From positions 1 to 13,131 of the forward strand of contig JAITOR010000066.1 of NCBI GenBank assembly GCA_031289855.1: a DNA stretch of 13,131 bases, read 5' to 3'. Below, in pieces: positions 5,905 through 12,994 of the stretch. A program made the position numbers and the translations under genes. This DNA comes from Rickettsiales bacterium. Lineage in GTDB: Bacteria; Pseudomonadota; Alphaproteobacteria; Rickettsiales; UBA1997. The notes below the pieces were generated by a model. That model searched no databases. It worked only from the letters and a program-made list of their open reading frames with translations, and was not told the origin of the DNA. How positions within the stretch are numbered: the first letter of the stretch is position 1; every line of letters begins with the position of its first letter.

Positions 5905-7037
5905 ATTCTTGATTTTATTAAGTTAATAATTGCAGCATTCTTGCTGCTTTCCTCCTCTATTTTTAACATCAATTCATAAATTGCTTTTTTTGGAGAAATT
6001 TTTTCAGCAAGTTTTGAAATCTCTCTGGCCTTGTCATATTGCTTGTTATAGTAATAGGCCCTAGCAATTGAATACTGACTTTCAAAATTATTTGCATTAC
6101 TTTTTACAAGTTTTTCTGCTATTTTTATAGATGAAATTTTGTTTTCATTTATTGCATAATATAAATCTAACAATTCTTTGTTGCTCGTGTATTTCCAAGT
6201 TGTTAAAACAATTTTTTCTGCCTTATTTGTTCTATCTAAAATTAAATAAATTTTTGCCAATAAAAAGGATATGTTAATTTTTGAAGCATCAACATCAAAA
6301 GCATCTCTTAATATTTCTTTGGCATCAATGTAATCATTTTTATCATAATAAAATTTACCCAAATTTTCACTAATAATAAAAAAATCATTTGCATCTCTTT
6401 TAACGAGTTTTAATTTTAATGCCTCATGAAACATTTCATTTGCCTTAATCCAATTTTCTTTTTTTATGTAAATTTTTAACAAATCAAAAATTGCCTCATT
6501 ATTTTTAGGGTCATAAATAAGTAATTTATTGGCTGATTTTTCAATTGCATCCATATCGATATTTTCTTTTGCCTTTTCGTATTCTAATTTAATATTAAAT
6601 ACATTATTCTCTAAATCTTTAATTTGAATTTCTTTTAAAAATCTATCAGCCTCCGTATATTTTTTTTGTTTCGTTGAAATTTTGTATTCCAAATATTTGC
6701 TCAAATTATTGTTAAAAATTTTACTACACTTTTTTTGCATTCTATTTGCTTCGTTGAAGTCTTTTGTGGATATATAGAATAATGTTTTTACAACTAAATC
6801 TGTATAATTTTCAACTTTTCTTTTTAAATTTTCAGGCTTAAAAATGAAAACTTTAAATTTGTAAAAAATATTATAAAGTATACACACTGCAATTACTAAG
6901 CAAATCACAAAATTTGTTGAAGTTATTATTTGAAAATTAGTAAACTCAATTGTTACATCTCCACCATTCAATCTAAACCAATTTATGATAATTGCAAAAA
7001 TTATAGCCAACAGCACAAAAGAAATTTTTTTAATCAT
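5901..7037 (-). CDS. HemY-like inner-membrane TPR protein
   Basis: The N-terminus matches the HemY_N architecture: a first membrane segment (about 3-20, ending in NWFRLNGGDVTIEF), a short periplasmic piece and a second segment (about 42-60). A long helical region of TPR-like repeats follows from about residue 85 to the end, for example ENWIKANEMFHEALKLKL and NDYIDAKEILRDAFDVD. HemY-domain proteins occur beside heme-biosynthesis genes in proteobacteria, but their biochemical role is not settled and they are not protoporphyrinogen oxidases. The start overlaps the end of the mitofilin-like gene by 8 bases, and the stop overlaps the def start by 4. The mitofilin-HemY pairing is known from alphaproteobacteria, usually near hemD. 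No heme gene is present in this window. Confidence 0.85.
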   Translation of the reverse strand: MIKKISFVLLAIIFAIIINWFRLNGGDVTIEFTNFQIITSTNFVICLVIAVCILYNIFYKFKVFIFKPENLKRKVENYTDLVVKTLFYISTKDFNEANRMQKKCSKIFNNNLSKYLEYKISTKQKKYTEADRFLKEIQIKDLENNVFNIKLEYEKAKENIDMDAIEKSANKLLIYDPKNNEAIFDLLKIYIKKENWIKANEMFHEALKLKLVKRDANDFFIISENLGKFYYDKNDYIDAKEILRDAFDVDASKINISFLLAKIYLILDRTNKAEKIVLTTWKYTSNKELLDLYYAINENKISSIKIAEKLVKSNANNFESQYSIARAYYYNKQYDKAREISKLAEKISPKKAIYELMLKIEEESSKNAAIINLIKSRI

Positions 7038-7791
7038 TTTGGCCTCCGTTTGTCAAGTAAATTATTATATTATCAATGCTTTTATTTAAATTATTAAACA
7101 GTTCAACATTTATTTTTGTTTTATCAAAATTATTGGTATTTTGTAAAAAAAATTGTGCTCTTTTATAATCTCCGCGATTCATGGCATTTTGTAGGTTTTT
7201 CAAAAAAACATTACTTTCCGTTTGTTTATTATTTTTTACTATTACGAATTTTGCAATAAAGTTTATAAATATACTTTTTTCAGTTTTTAATAGATTGTTT
7301 TCCTGCAAAAATTCCTTCAATTCACTTTGGAAATCATCATTTATTTTTTCATTAGTTAAATTATATTCTAAACCCGCATCAAGTATGTAAATTTCGTTTT
7401 TAATATCATCAGGTAAAGGTAATATTTTTAATGATTCTAAATTGCTCTTATAACTTTTAAACAATCTTAAATCATTTTGAATATTCAAAGCAATTCTTAT
7501 GATTTGATCTTTTTGTGTGTCAATGATGCGGCTGCTCAATTGTTCTTTTAAATCTTCCATTTCTTCTTTTAAAGTTTGGTTTTCCTGTTTTATATAGGTT
7601 TTTAAATCTTCTAAATCTTGATTTTGTTGCCTTATATCATTAACAATTATATCATTTTTTGGAGAAGGTTTTAAAAAAAAAGGAGAATAAAGCAAATACA
7701 CTGCACTTGCAACCATTACTACGAGCAAAAGAATATACACTTTTGCTTCATTTTTTTTCTTCGGTAAATCATTTTTTTTATCATTACTCAT
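7030..7791 (-). CDS. Short mitofilin (Mic60)-like membrane protein
   Basis: The 253-residue product has a charged cytoplasmic N-terminus, one membrane segment (about 18-36), a charged stretch strongly predicted as coiled coil (about 52-90, QNQDLEDLKTYIKQENQTLK) and a helical C-terminal part with NAMNRGDYKRAQFFLQ (202-217). That order is the mitofilin plan. Alphaproteobacterial mitofilins are the relatives of mitochondrial Mic60 and shape inner membranes. The call rests on architecture plus its place directly before the HemY-like gene, not on strong motifs. The protein is shorter than usual. I use the ATG at 7791 (MSNDKKND), not the TTG at 7806 that only lengthens the frame by five codons. It starts 30 bases after the pgsA stop. 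Confidence 0.65.
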   Translation of the reverse strand: MSNDKKNDLPKKKNEAKVYILLLVVMVASAVYLLYSPFFLKPSPKNDIIVNDIRQQNQDLEDLKTYIKQENQTLKEEMEDLKEQLSSRIIDTQKDQIIRIALNIQNDLRLFKSYKSNLESLKILPLPDDIKNEIYILDAGLEYNLTNEKINDDFQSELKEFLQENNLLKTEKSIFINFIAKFVIVKNNKQTESNVFLKNLQNAMNRGDYKRAQFFLQNTNNFDKTKINVELFNNLNKSIDNIIIYLTNGGQND

Positions 7792-7821
7792 ATCACAATA
7801 ATACAAATAATATTTAAGAAA

Positions 7822-8439
7822 TCAAAAATTCTTTATTCCAACTTTTACATATTGATATCCACTTAAAATAGTTAAAAAAGATGATATACATAAGAAAGTT
7901 TCTCCTATTGTTTGTATATATCCTTCCATTCCAATTCTAACAATATCTTCTGCATTAGCAAATTCCATAATTTCATTATACACGAAGTCACTTCCTTGTC
8001 CCGCCAGAAGCAATCCAATGATTGCTACCATTTGGGCTGCTGTTTTCCATTTTCCCAATCTACTGACTGGCAGTGGCACATTTATTGAAGCCAAAAATTC
8101 TCTTAAACCAGATACTAAAATTTCCCTACAAATTACAATCAATGAGGAAATAAGTATTATTAAATTATTAGCATTAAAATTTATTAGCATAATCAATGTT
8201 ACGCTAACCAATAATTTGTCTGCAATTGGGTCAAGACATCGTCCAAAATTTGATTGTATTTTATTTTTTCTCGCTAAATATCCATCAAAAAAATCTGTGA
8301 GACTTGCCAAGCCAAAAAGAGTTGCGGTTATCATATTTACAACTCTAAAATGTGTATAAAAACAATAAATTATAAGTGGAATTAGTGCTATTCTAATAGC
8401 GGTTAAAATATTTGGAATTTTATTTTTTAAATTATTCAT
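7822..8439 (-). CDS. pgsA: CDP-diacylglycerol--glycerol-3-phosphate 3-phosphatidyltransferase
   Basis: PgsA joins CDP-diacylglycerol and glycerol-3-phosphate to make phosphatidylglycerol phosphate, the precursor of phosphatidylglycerol and cardiolipin, in the inner membrane. The complete CDP-alcohol phosphotransferase signature is present: Asp49, Asp52-Gly53, Ala56-Arg57, Gly66, Asp70 and Asp74, within DFFDGYLARKNK and GRCLDPIADKL. The 205-residue length, the N-terminal NIPNILT-like opening (KIPNILTAIRIALIP) and several membrane segments fit PgsA better than phosphatidylserine synthase, which shares the signature. It heads the operon with the mitofilin-like, hemY-like and def genes and is divergent from virB8. 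No Shine-Dalgarno sequence is visible. Confidence 0.95.
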   Translation of the reverse strand: MNNLKNKIPNILTAIRIALIPLIIYCFYTHFRVVNMITATLFGLASLTDFFDGYLARKNKIQSNFGRCLDPIADKLLVSVTLIMLINFNANNLIILISSLIVICREILVSGLREFLASINVPLPVSRLGKWKTAAQMVAIIGLLLAGQGSDFVYNEIMEFANAEDIVRIGMEGYIQTIGETFLCISSFLTILSGYQYVKVGIKNF

Positions 8440-8449
8440 AATATAACTA

Positions 8450-8477
8450 TTATTAAAAAAATGAATAATAAAATCAA
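8450..8477 (-). promoter_or_regulatory. Promoter candidate for the pgsA operon
   Basis: On the - strand, TTGATT (8477-8472), 16 bases and TAATAA (8455-8450) stand just ahead of the pgsA ATG at 8439. The -10 box is weak, and AT-rich sequence offers alternatives shifted by a base or two. The -35 box is 5 bases from the virB8 -35 box on the other strand. Confidence 0.3.
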
Positions 8478-8482
8478 TTTTT

Positions 8483-8511
8483 TTGACTTTTACATAAAAA
8501 ACAATTATTCT
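8483..8511 (+). promoter_or_regulatory. Promoter of virB8-virB9
   Basis: TTGACT (8483-8488), exactly 17 bases and TATTCT (8506-8511) form the best sigma70-like promoter in the window. The -10 box ends 10 bases before the virB8 ATG, so the predicted transcript has at most a few untranslated bases. There is no Shine-Dalgarno sequence. Confidence 0.6.
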
Positions 8512-8521
8512 AAATAATAAT

Positions 8522-9328
8522 ATGGAAGAGAAAAAAATAAATTTAGTTGGTTATAGTAGTTTCAATAAGGCATATATTGATAATATAAAGTATAATGTGG
8601 TCAATGAAACTTATTTTAAAGATGGATATGATTTCTTTTTTGTAGCCTATTTGAGACCTATAATTGATAGAACATTTTTTACTTTTATTGGAATTGTGGC
8701 GGCTTTTATTGTATGGTTTGTGGTGCAGCTTGTGACTTTAATTTTGCCTTTGCAAGAAGATATTTACATAACAATAAAAGAAAGAGATATGACGATTTAT
8801 AACACATATATTACGGATTTATCAAAAGAAAATGAAGGTGTAACTACGGACGAACATCTTTTAAGATATCTGCTTACAAACTATGTGGAGGAAAGGGAAA
8901 GTCATAATTATAAAACCAGTAACATAAATGCATTTAATTTAAAAATGAATAGAATTCAAAATTCATCCTTTTCAAATGTTAATAATGAATTTAGACAATT
9001 TATGAGTAAAGAAAATATTAATGGACCATTTTATTATTTTGGTAAAGAAGTGGAAAGTAAAGTAACTATTAACAATTTTAAATTTGTGAGAATCAAAAGA
9101 AATAAATTTGTTGACAAGGTCAAAGATTTTATAGCGGGGAATTCAATTCCCATTGGTGCAAACGTCTATTATACACTAATAATTCAAATTGGGGATTCTC
9201 AAACTATTGTGGAAAATAGGCGAACATATATGGAATTTAAATATACAGCAGTGGGAAAAACTATCAAAGGGGAATACACTGCTCCTAAAATTTTAGTAAC
9301 AAAATATATAAATTACAAGTTAAAATGA
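8522..9328 (+). CDS. virB8: Type IV secretion system inner-membrane protein VirB8
   Basis: VirB8 is a bitopic inner-membrane assembly factor of P-type (VirB/D4) type IV secretion systems. It contacts VirB9, VirB10 and the pilus subunits. The 268-residue protein has a cytoplasmic N-terminus of about 50 residues, one membrane segment (51-75, FFTFIGIVAAFIVWFVVQLV) and a periplasmic domain. The VirB8-type RYLLTNYVEERESHNY lies at 115-130, and the closing strands YYTLIIQIG...EFKYTAV...KILVTKYINYK are typical of the family. The ATG at 8522 follows its own promoter. The stop overlaps the virB9 start (ATGA), so the pair is translated together. Rickettsiales often carry duplicated virB8 genes; which copy this is cannot be told here. 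Confidence 0.9.
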   Translation: MEEKKINLVGYSSFNKAYIDNIKYNVVNETYFKDGYDFFFVAYLRPIIDRTFFTFIGIVAAFIVWFVVQLVTLILPLQEDIYITIKERDMTIYNTYITDLSKENEGVTTDEHLLRYLLTNYVEERESHNYKTSNINAFNLKMNRIQNSSFSNVNNEFRQFMSKENINGPFYYFGKEVESKVTINNFKFVRIKRNKFVDKVKDFIAGNSIPIGANVYYTLIIQIGDSQTIVENRRTYMEFKYTAVGKTIKGEYTAPKILVTKYINYKLK

Positions 9329-10062
9329 AATATGCAGTGATTTTTTTTGTTTTTTTGATATCTGTATCACAAGCAGTGCAAATACCAAGGGCGATTGGTA
9401 AAGAAAAACGATTTAAAACACTTATTTATAATCCAAATGACGTTTATAGATATACTGGATATTATTTAAATCAGGGATACCTTGAATTTGAAAAAGGTGA
9501 GTCAATACAATCCATTGCGCTTGGTGATTCTGTGCCATGGTTAACACAAGTGGCAGGAAACAAGCTGTTTTTAAAACCTATTGATAAATTTCCACAAACT
9601 ACAATGACTGTTTTCACAGATAAAAGAGTGTATTATTTTGAATTGGATGCCCAGTATCTTGATGATGAACATCCGGAAGAATTAACATTTTATGTGAAGT
9701 TTGTATATCCAACAAGCACTGATAAAACAATAGTTAAATTTAATGTTAGTAAACAAAGGGATGATTATCCTGATTTAACCAATTTAAGTAAATACAATTT
9801 TAATTATGAATTTGCGGGAAGTCCAAATATTGTACCAGTTAAAGTGTTTGATGATGGTGTGTTTACGTATATGGAATTTCAAGCAAAGAATGCGGAAGTT
9901 CCGGCGGTTTTTGCAGTAAATGATGCAGGATTTGAGTCTTTAATTAATTTTAGGGTTATAGATGAGTATGTGGTGATAGAAGAAGTAACGGCTCAATTTA
10001 CATTGAGGAGTGGAAGCGATGTTGTGTGTGTATATAATAATTCTTTGTATAAATTTAGATAA
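9325..10062 (+). CDS. virB9: Type IV secretion system core protein VirB9
   Basis: VirB9 forms, with VirB7 and VirB10, the outer-membrane core complex of type IV secretion systems. A Sec signal peptide (MKYAVIFFVFLISVSQA, cleavage after about residue 17) opens the protein. The N-terminal domain (about 35-145) contains YNPNDVYRYTGYYL and FTDKRVYYFEL. The C-terminal domain (about 165-238) has the hallmark PVKVFDDGVFTYMEF, then VPAVFAVNDAG and a closing LRSGSDVVCVYN. Both domains are complete, so this is not a truncated VirB9 paralogue. The mature protein is compact (245 residues with signal; many are 260-290). It overlaps virB8 by 4 bases. virB10, the usual next gene, is not present; a TPR gene follows. 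Confidence 0.92.
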   Translation: MKYAVIFFVFLISVSQAVQIPRAIGKEKRFKTLIYNPNDVYRYTGYYLNQGYLEFEKGESIQSIALGDSVPWLTQVAGNKLFLKPIDKFPQTTMTVFTDKRVYYFELDAQYLDDEHPEELTFYVKFVYPTSTDKTIVKFNVSKQRDDYPDLTNLSKYNFNYEFAGSPNIVPVKVFDDGVFTYMEFQAKNAEVPAVFAVNDAGFESLINFRVIDEYVVIEEVTAQFTLRSGSDVVCVYNNSLYKFR

Positions 10063-10084
10063 ATGAGTTAATTTAAATAATATT

Positions 10085-10114
10085 TTGATTTTTATTAAAA
10101 AGTATTTATTATAT
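10085..10114 (+). promoter_or_regulatory. Possible promoter of the TPR gene
   Basis: TTGATT (10085-10090) with TTATAT (10109-10114) at an 18-base spacing lies in the 78-base gap after virB9. The sequence is nearly all A and T, so this is a weak call; the gene may also be read through from virB8-virB9. Confidence 0.3.
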
Positions 10115-10140
10115 TTTTAATATAACTATTAATTGTAACA

Positions 10141-11793
10141 ATGGTTTTTTTAAAAAAAATAAGTAAAAAATCGCTTATACTTTTTGTATTTTTTTTTGTG
10201 ATTGTTGTTTTTGGATTTAGTTTTTATAATTACATAGTGAGTTTAACTTTAACCAATGAAAATGTGAAGATAAAGGAAACTTTAATCAATAATTTTGATA
10301 GAGAAAAATATGTAGAACAGGTGCTTAATAATAACAAAATTACTTTTAAAAAACAAAGATTGCAAGAGCATATTTTGGTAAATTTTGAACATTTTTTGAA
10401 ACATGTAGAACTCGAAAAATCTATATCTTATTATGTAAAACTTTATAATGAAAGTTTTAAAATTTTAAAACAACTCAAAAAAGAATCTGACATGGCCAAT
10501 AAAGATTATTTGGAAGCAAAGAAATATATATCTAAACTTGATTTTTATAGGTTTTTCATAAAAATTGATTATATAAATTTTAAAAAAAATAGTAATGATG
10601 TGTTGGCTACAAAAAATTATTTGATTGGTTTAATAAAGGAGTTAAATTTTGAATATTTTGAAGCGAATGATTTTTATAAAAAAGCGATTGCTTTAAATCC
10701 GTATGTTAATGTATATTACATAAGATTGGGAAATATTTTTTTCAATGAATATGATTTTAATAAAACCATCTCAATATATGAATTAGGGTTATATAAGGCG
10801 AATTTTACAACACAAAGTGATAAAAAAATAAAATTACAATTTTTAGATAATATTGGAGAGATGTATTATTTAAAGGGAGAATTCGATAAATCTTTAAGAT
10901 ATTATAATGAATTGTTGTTGCAGGCTTTAAATTATAATAATAATGATCAAAAATATAATGCAATTTTTAATATTGGTCTTATAAACATAAAAAAAATTGA
11001 TTACAAAAATGCCATTGATACGTTTGTTTATGCCTATAAAGTGGCATTTAAAAACAACAATATGGAACAAAAATTTAACTCAATGTTAATGTTAGCGGAA
11101 GTTTATAGATTGTATGGAGACTATGAAAATGGCAAATTTTATGCCATAAAATCCTTTGAATTGGCGAAAAAATTAAAAAATCTCAGTTATCTTGCAAGTT
11201 CTGCTTTTAGTGCGTGTGCTAATTATGAACAATTGGAAAAAAAAGATTTATCTAAAATTTATTGTGACAGAAATATCAGAATAAATGAAGTTTTAACTTC
11301 AATAGTTGGGCGACCTGAATATTTTATACAAATTGGAAAAGTATATAAGACAATTTATAACAGTAGTGAAAAAAGAAATGAGTATTTAGAGACTGCATTA
11401 AAAATTGCAAAAAACTATATTTTAAAGTTGAATGAATTAACTATTTATGATTTGAATGAAAAGGATAGTGAATATTTAAAACTAAAAGAGGAATTGCAAC
11501 TTAAAGAAAATGGTTGTAGCTATTGTAAAAATGTAGACATTAAATTGAGGGACGGAAATATTAGAGAGGCAATGAAATATTTGGAAGAAATTATAGAAAA
11601 AGTTGAAACAAATTACGACAGGGGAAGATTTGCTTTGTTATTAGCACGATTACAAAACATAGATGGCAATATAATATTAGCAAATAAGTATGGAAAAATA
11701 GCATTGGAAAGTTATGAAAAAGTATATAAGGAAGGACATAAACAAATTGAATATGTGAGAAAATTTTTGTTAGATTTAGAAAAAGAGGTATAA
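10141..11793 (+). CDS. Membrane-anchored TPR-repeat protein, function unknown
   Basis: This 550-residue protein starts with a positively charged tail and one hydrophobic segment (about 11-30, SLILFVFFFVIVVFGFSFY) that would act as an uncleaved signal anchor. Most of the protein would then lie outside the cytoplasm. After a charged helical stretch it carries TPR-like helical repeats from about residue 160 to 400 (ANDFYKKAIALNPYVNVYYI; EMYYLKGEFDKSLRYYNELL; GLINIKKIDYKNAIDTFVYA; EVYRLYGDYENGKFYAIKSF). More helices follow to the end (NIREAMKYLEEIIEK). A Cys-Ser-Tyr-Cys pair sits at 459-462. TPR arrays bind other proteins, so a scaffold or chaperone role near the secretion genes is possible but only inferred. 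No enzymatic domain is seen. The ATG at 10141 has no Shine-Dalgarno sequence. Confidence 0.8.
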   Translation: MVFLKKISKKSLILFVFFFVIVVFGFSFYNYIVSLTLTNENVKIKETLINNFDREKYVEQVLNNNKITFKKQRLQEHILVNFEHFLKHVELEKSISYYVKLYNESFKILKQLKKESDMANKDYLEAKKYISKLDFYRFFIKIDYINFKKNSNDVLATKNYLIGLIKELNFEYFEANDFYKKAIALNPYVNVYYIRLGNIFFNEYDFNKTISIYELGLYKANFTTQSDKKIKLQFLDNIGEMYYLKGEFDKSLRYYNELLLQALNYNNNDQKYNAIFNIGLINIKKIDYKNAIDTFVYAYKVAFKNNNMEQKFNSMLMLAEVYRLYGDYENGKFYAIKSFELAKKLKNLSYLASSAFSACANYEQLEKKDLSKIYCDRNIRINEVLTSIVGRPEYFIQIGKVYKTIYNSSEKRNEYLETALKIAKNYILKLNELTIYDLNEKDSEYLKLKEELQLKENGCSYCKNVDIKLRDGNIREAMKYLEEIIEKVETNYDRGRFALLLARLQNIDGNIILANKYGKIALESYEKVYKEGHKQIEYVRKFLLDLEKEV

Positions 11794-11814
11794 GCAAAGT
11801 GCGTTTTTTGACTC

Positions 11815-11838
11815 TTAGGAAATTAAAAATTTCTCTAA
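11815..11838. terminator. Weak hairpin between convergent TPR and DUF3089 genes
   Basis: TTAGGAAATT (11815-11824) and AATTTCTCTAA (11828-11838) pair around an AAA loop with one bulged T. No clear T-run follows on either strand, so termination here is uncertain. No other hairpin is evident in this 60-base convergent gap. Confidence 0.25.
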
Positions 11839-11853
11839 CATTTAAGTTAAGTA

Positions 11854-12987
11854 TTATTTTTGTTTAAAATATCTTTCTAAAAAATTTTCTCTTATATTAC
11901 CTTGAAATAAATTAATATCATAATGATGCATGTATCCAAAATTATATTCATCTTGCAGTTTTATTTGTTCTTCTGTTAAAAAATCTTTTTCTTGCAAATC
12001 CACCATAACCACCTGTCCTTCAAATTTCCCTCCATTTTCAATAGGTTTTAATAATGTGGCGCTAGTTAATTTTGAATATTGTGCCATATTTAGGGTTTTA
12101 AAGAAATCAAACAAACTCACACTACTATCGTTTGCTTCAATTCTTCCTTCTATATTTGTAAAATTGATAGGATTTATACTTCTTGCAGTTTTATCAGCCC
12201 ATACGACCCTATATTTATTCTTAATTTCATTTTTGGTGGCTGTGTTCCATGAAATTATCGTCTTCAAATCAGTGGCATTTGTGGAGGCTTTTAAATATGA
12301 AGTTTTATTTAACACGTCATCAGTAAGCCCTACACCGATACACCATGCATTTTGAAATAAATCTACAACTTTTTCATCTACATATTTTTCCAAAAATTCA
12401 GTCACAAATAAATAATTCATTAAAGTTCCCTGACTATGGGAAAAGGTTACAAATCTATTACCACCATTCACATTTTCAAGGTAATACTTCATGGCATTAA
12501 ATATATCATGTTTTGGAATTGAATTAAAAACATCTTGTACTGAATTAGTATCCAATTTATTTCTCAACAAAAACACACCATTAACTTGTCTGTATTTTGG
12601 CATATATACATTGACATTTAAATTGCCCAAAAAAGACAAAGATTCTTTGGTAAAACTTTTCGCCCCCTCATACATTTCCTCGCTATTTGAATCTGCAAAT
12701 TCATTTCCTCTTTCATCAAATACCACCGTAGGATAAATAACAAAAACATCCAATGCACCATGTTTTTTGCTTGGAAAGATATACCAATTATCTAGATTTG
12801 AATAATCTAATCCTTCTTTATTATAAACATAAGTTGTTTTTAAACTTACAAATTTATTTTCCAATGAAGTTTTTTCTAATGAATCAATTGTTATTTTTTG
12901 CATATTTCTTTTTCCTCCTTTCCTATCAATAATAATGTAAGATATCAAAATTAAAAAAATAATTATATTTAATATATAATTTTTCAT
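11854..12987 (-). CDS. DUF3089 alpha/beta-hydrolase-like protein with N-terminal membrane anchor
   Basis: The 377-residue product matches the DUF3089 family of the alpha/beta-hydrolase superfamily, whose substrates are not known. Landmarks are DVFVIYPTVVF (80-90), NVNVYMPKYRQV (124-135), the nucleophile elbow FSHSQGTLM (182-190) with probable catalytic Ser185, and the C-terminal MHHYDINLFQGNIREN carrying a conserved His. The N-terminus is a lysine, a hydrophobic run (about 5-20) and then DRKGGKR, which suggests a signal anchor placing the enzyme outside the cytoplasm. The ATG at 12987 is 7 bases after the rpsQ stop. A second ATG at 12903 (codon 29) has a perfect AAAGGAGG ahead of it and would give a soluble 349-residue form. 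I keep the longer start because of the anchor and the tight spacing. The gene sits where rplN normally is. Confidence 0.8.
   Translation of the reverse strand: MKNYILNIIIFLILISYIIIDRKGGKRNMQKITIDSLEKTSLENKFVSLKTTYVYNKEGLDYSNLDNWYIFPSKKHGALDVFVIYPTVVFDERGNEFADSNSEEMYEGAKSFTKESLSFLGNLNVNVYMPKYRQVNGVFLLRNKLDTNSVQDVFNSIPKHDIFNAMKYYLENVNGGNRFVTFSHSQGTLMNYLFVTEFLEKYVDEKVVDLFQNAWCIGVGLTDDVLNKTSYLKASTNATDLKTIISWNTATKNEIKNKYRVVWADKTARSINPINFTNIEGRIEANDSSVSLFDFFKTLNMAQYSKLTSATLLKPIENGGKFEGQVVMVDLQEKDFLTEEQIKLQDEYNFGYMHHYDINLFQGNIRENFLERYFKQK
12908..12918 (-). promoter_or_regulatory. Strong internal Shine-Dalgarno before an alternative DUF3089 start
   Basis: On the - strand GGAAAGGAGGA precedes the in-frame ATG at 12903 at an ideal distance. 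It lies within codons 22-26 of the longer frame (RKGGK). It is stronger than the site before the 12987 start, where only AGG is seen, so initiation at 12903 is a real possibility. Confidence 0.5.
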
Positions 12988-12994
12988 ATTATGC

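Noticed and set aside
5558..5926. A 122-codon + strand frame opposite def
   Set aside because: It is antisense to def, which has all its catalytic motifs.
7792..7806. TTG start for the mitofilin-like protein
   Set aside because: It adds only MYYCD to the N-terminus; the ATG at 7791 is the more likely start.
11930..12355. A 141-codon + strand frame opposite the DUF3089 gene
   Set aside because: It is a shadow of the DUF3089 frame, with no promoter or motif of its own.
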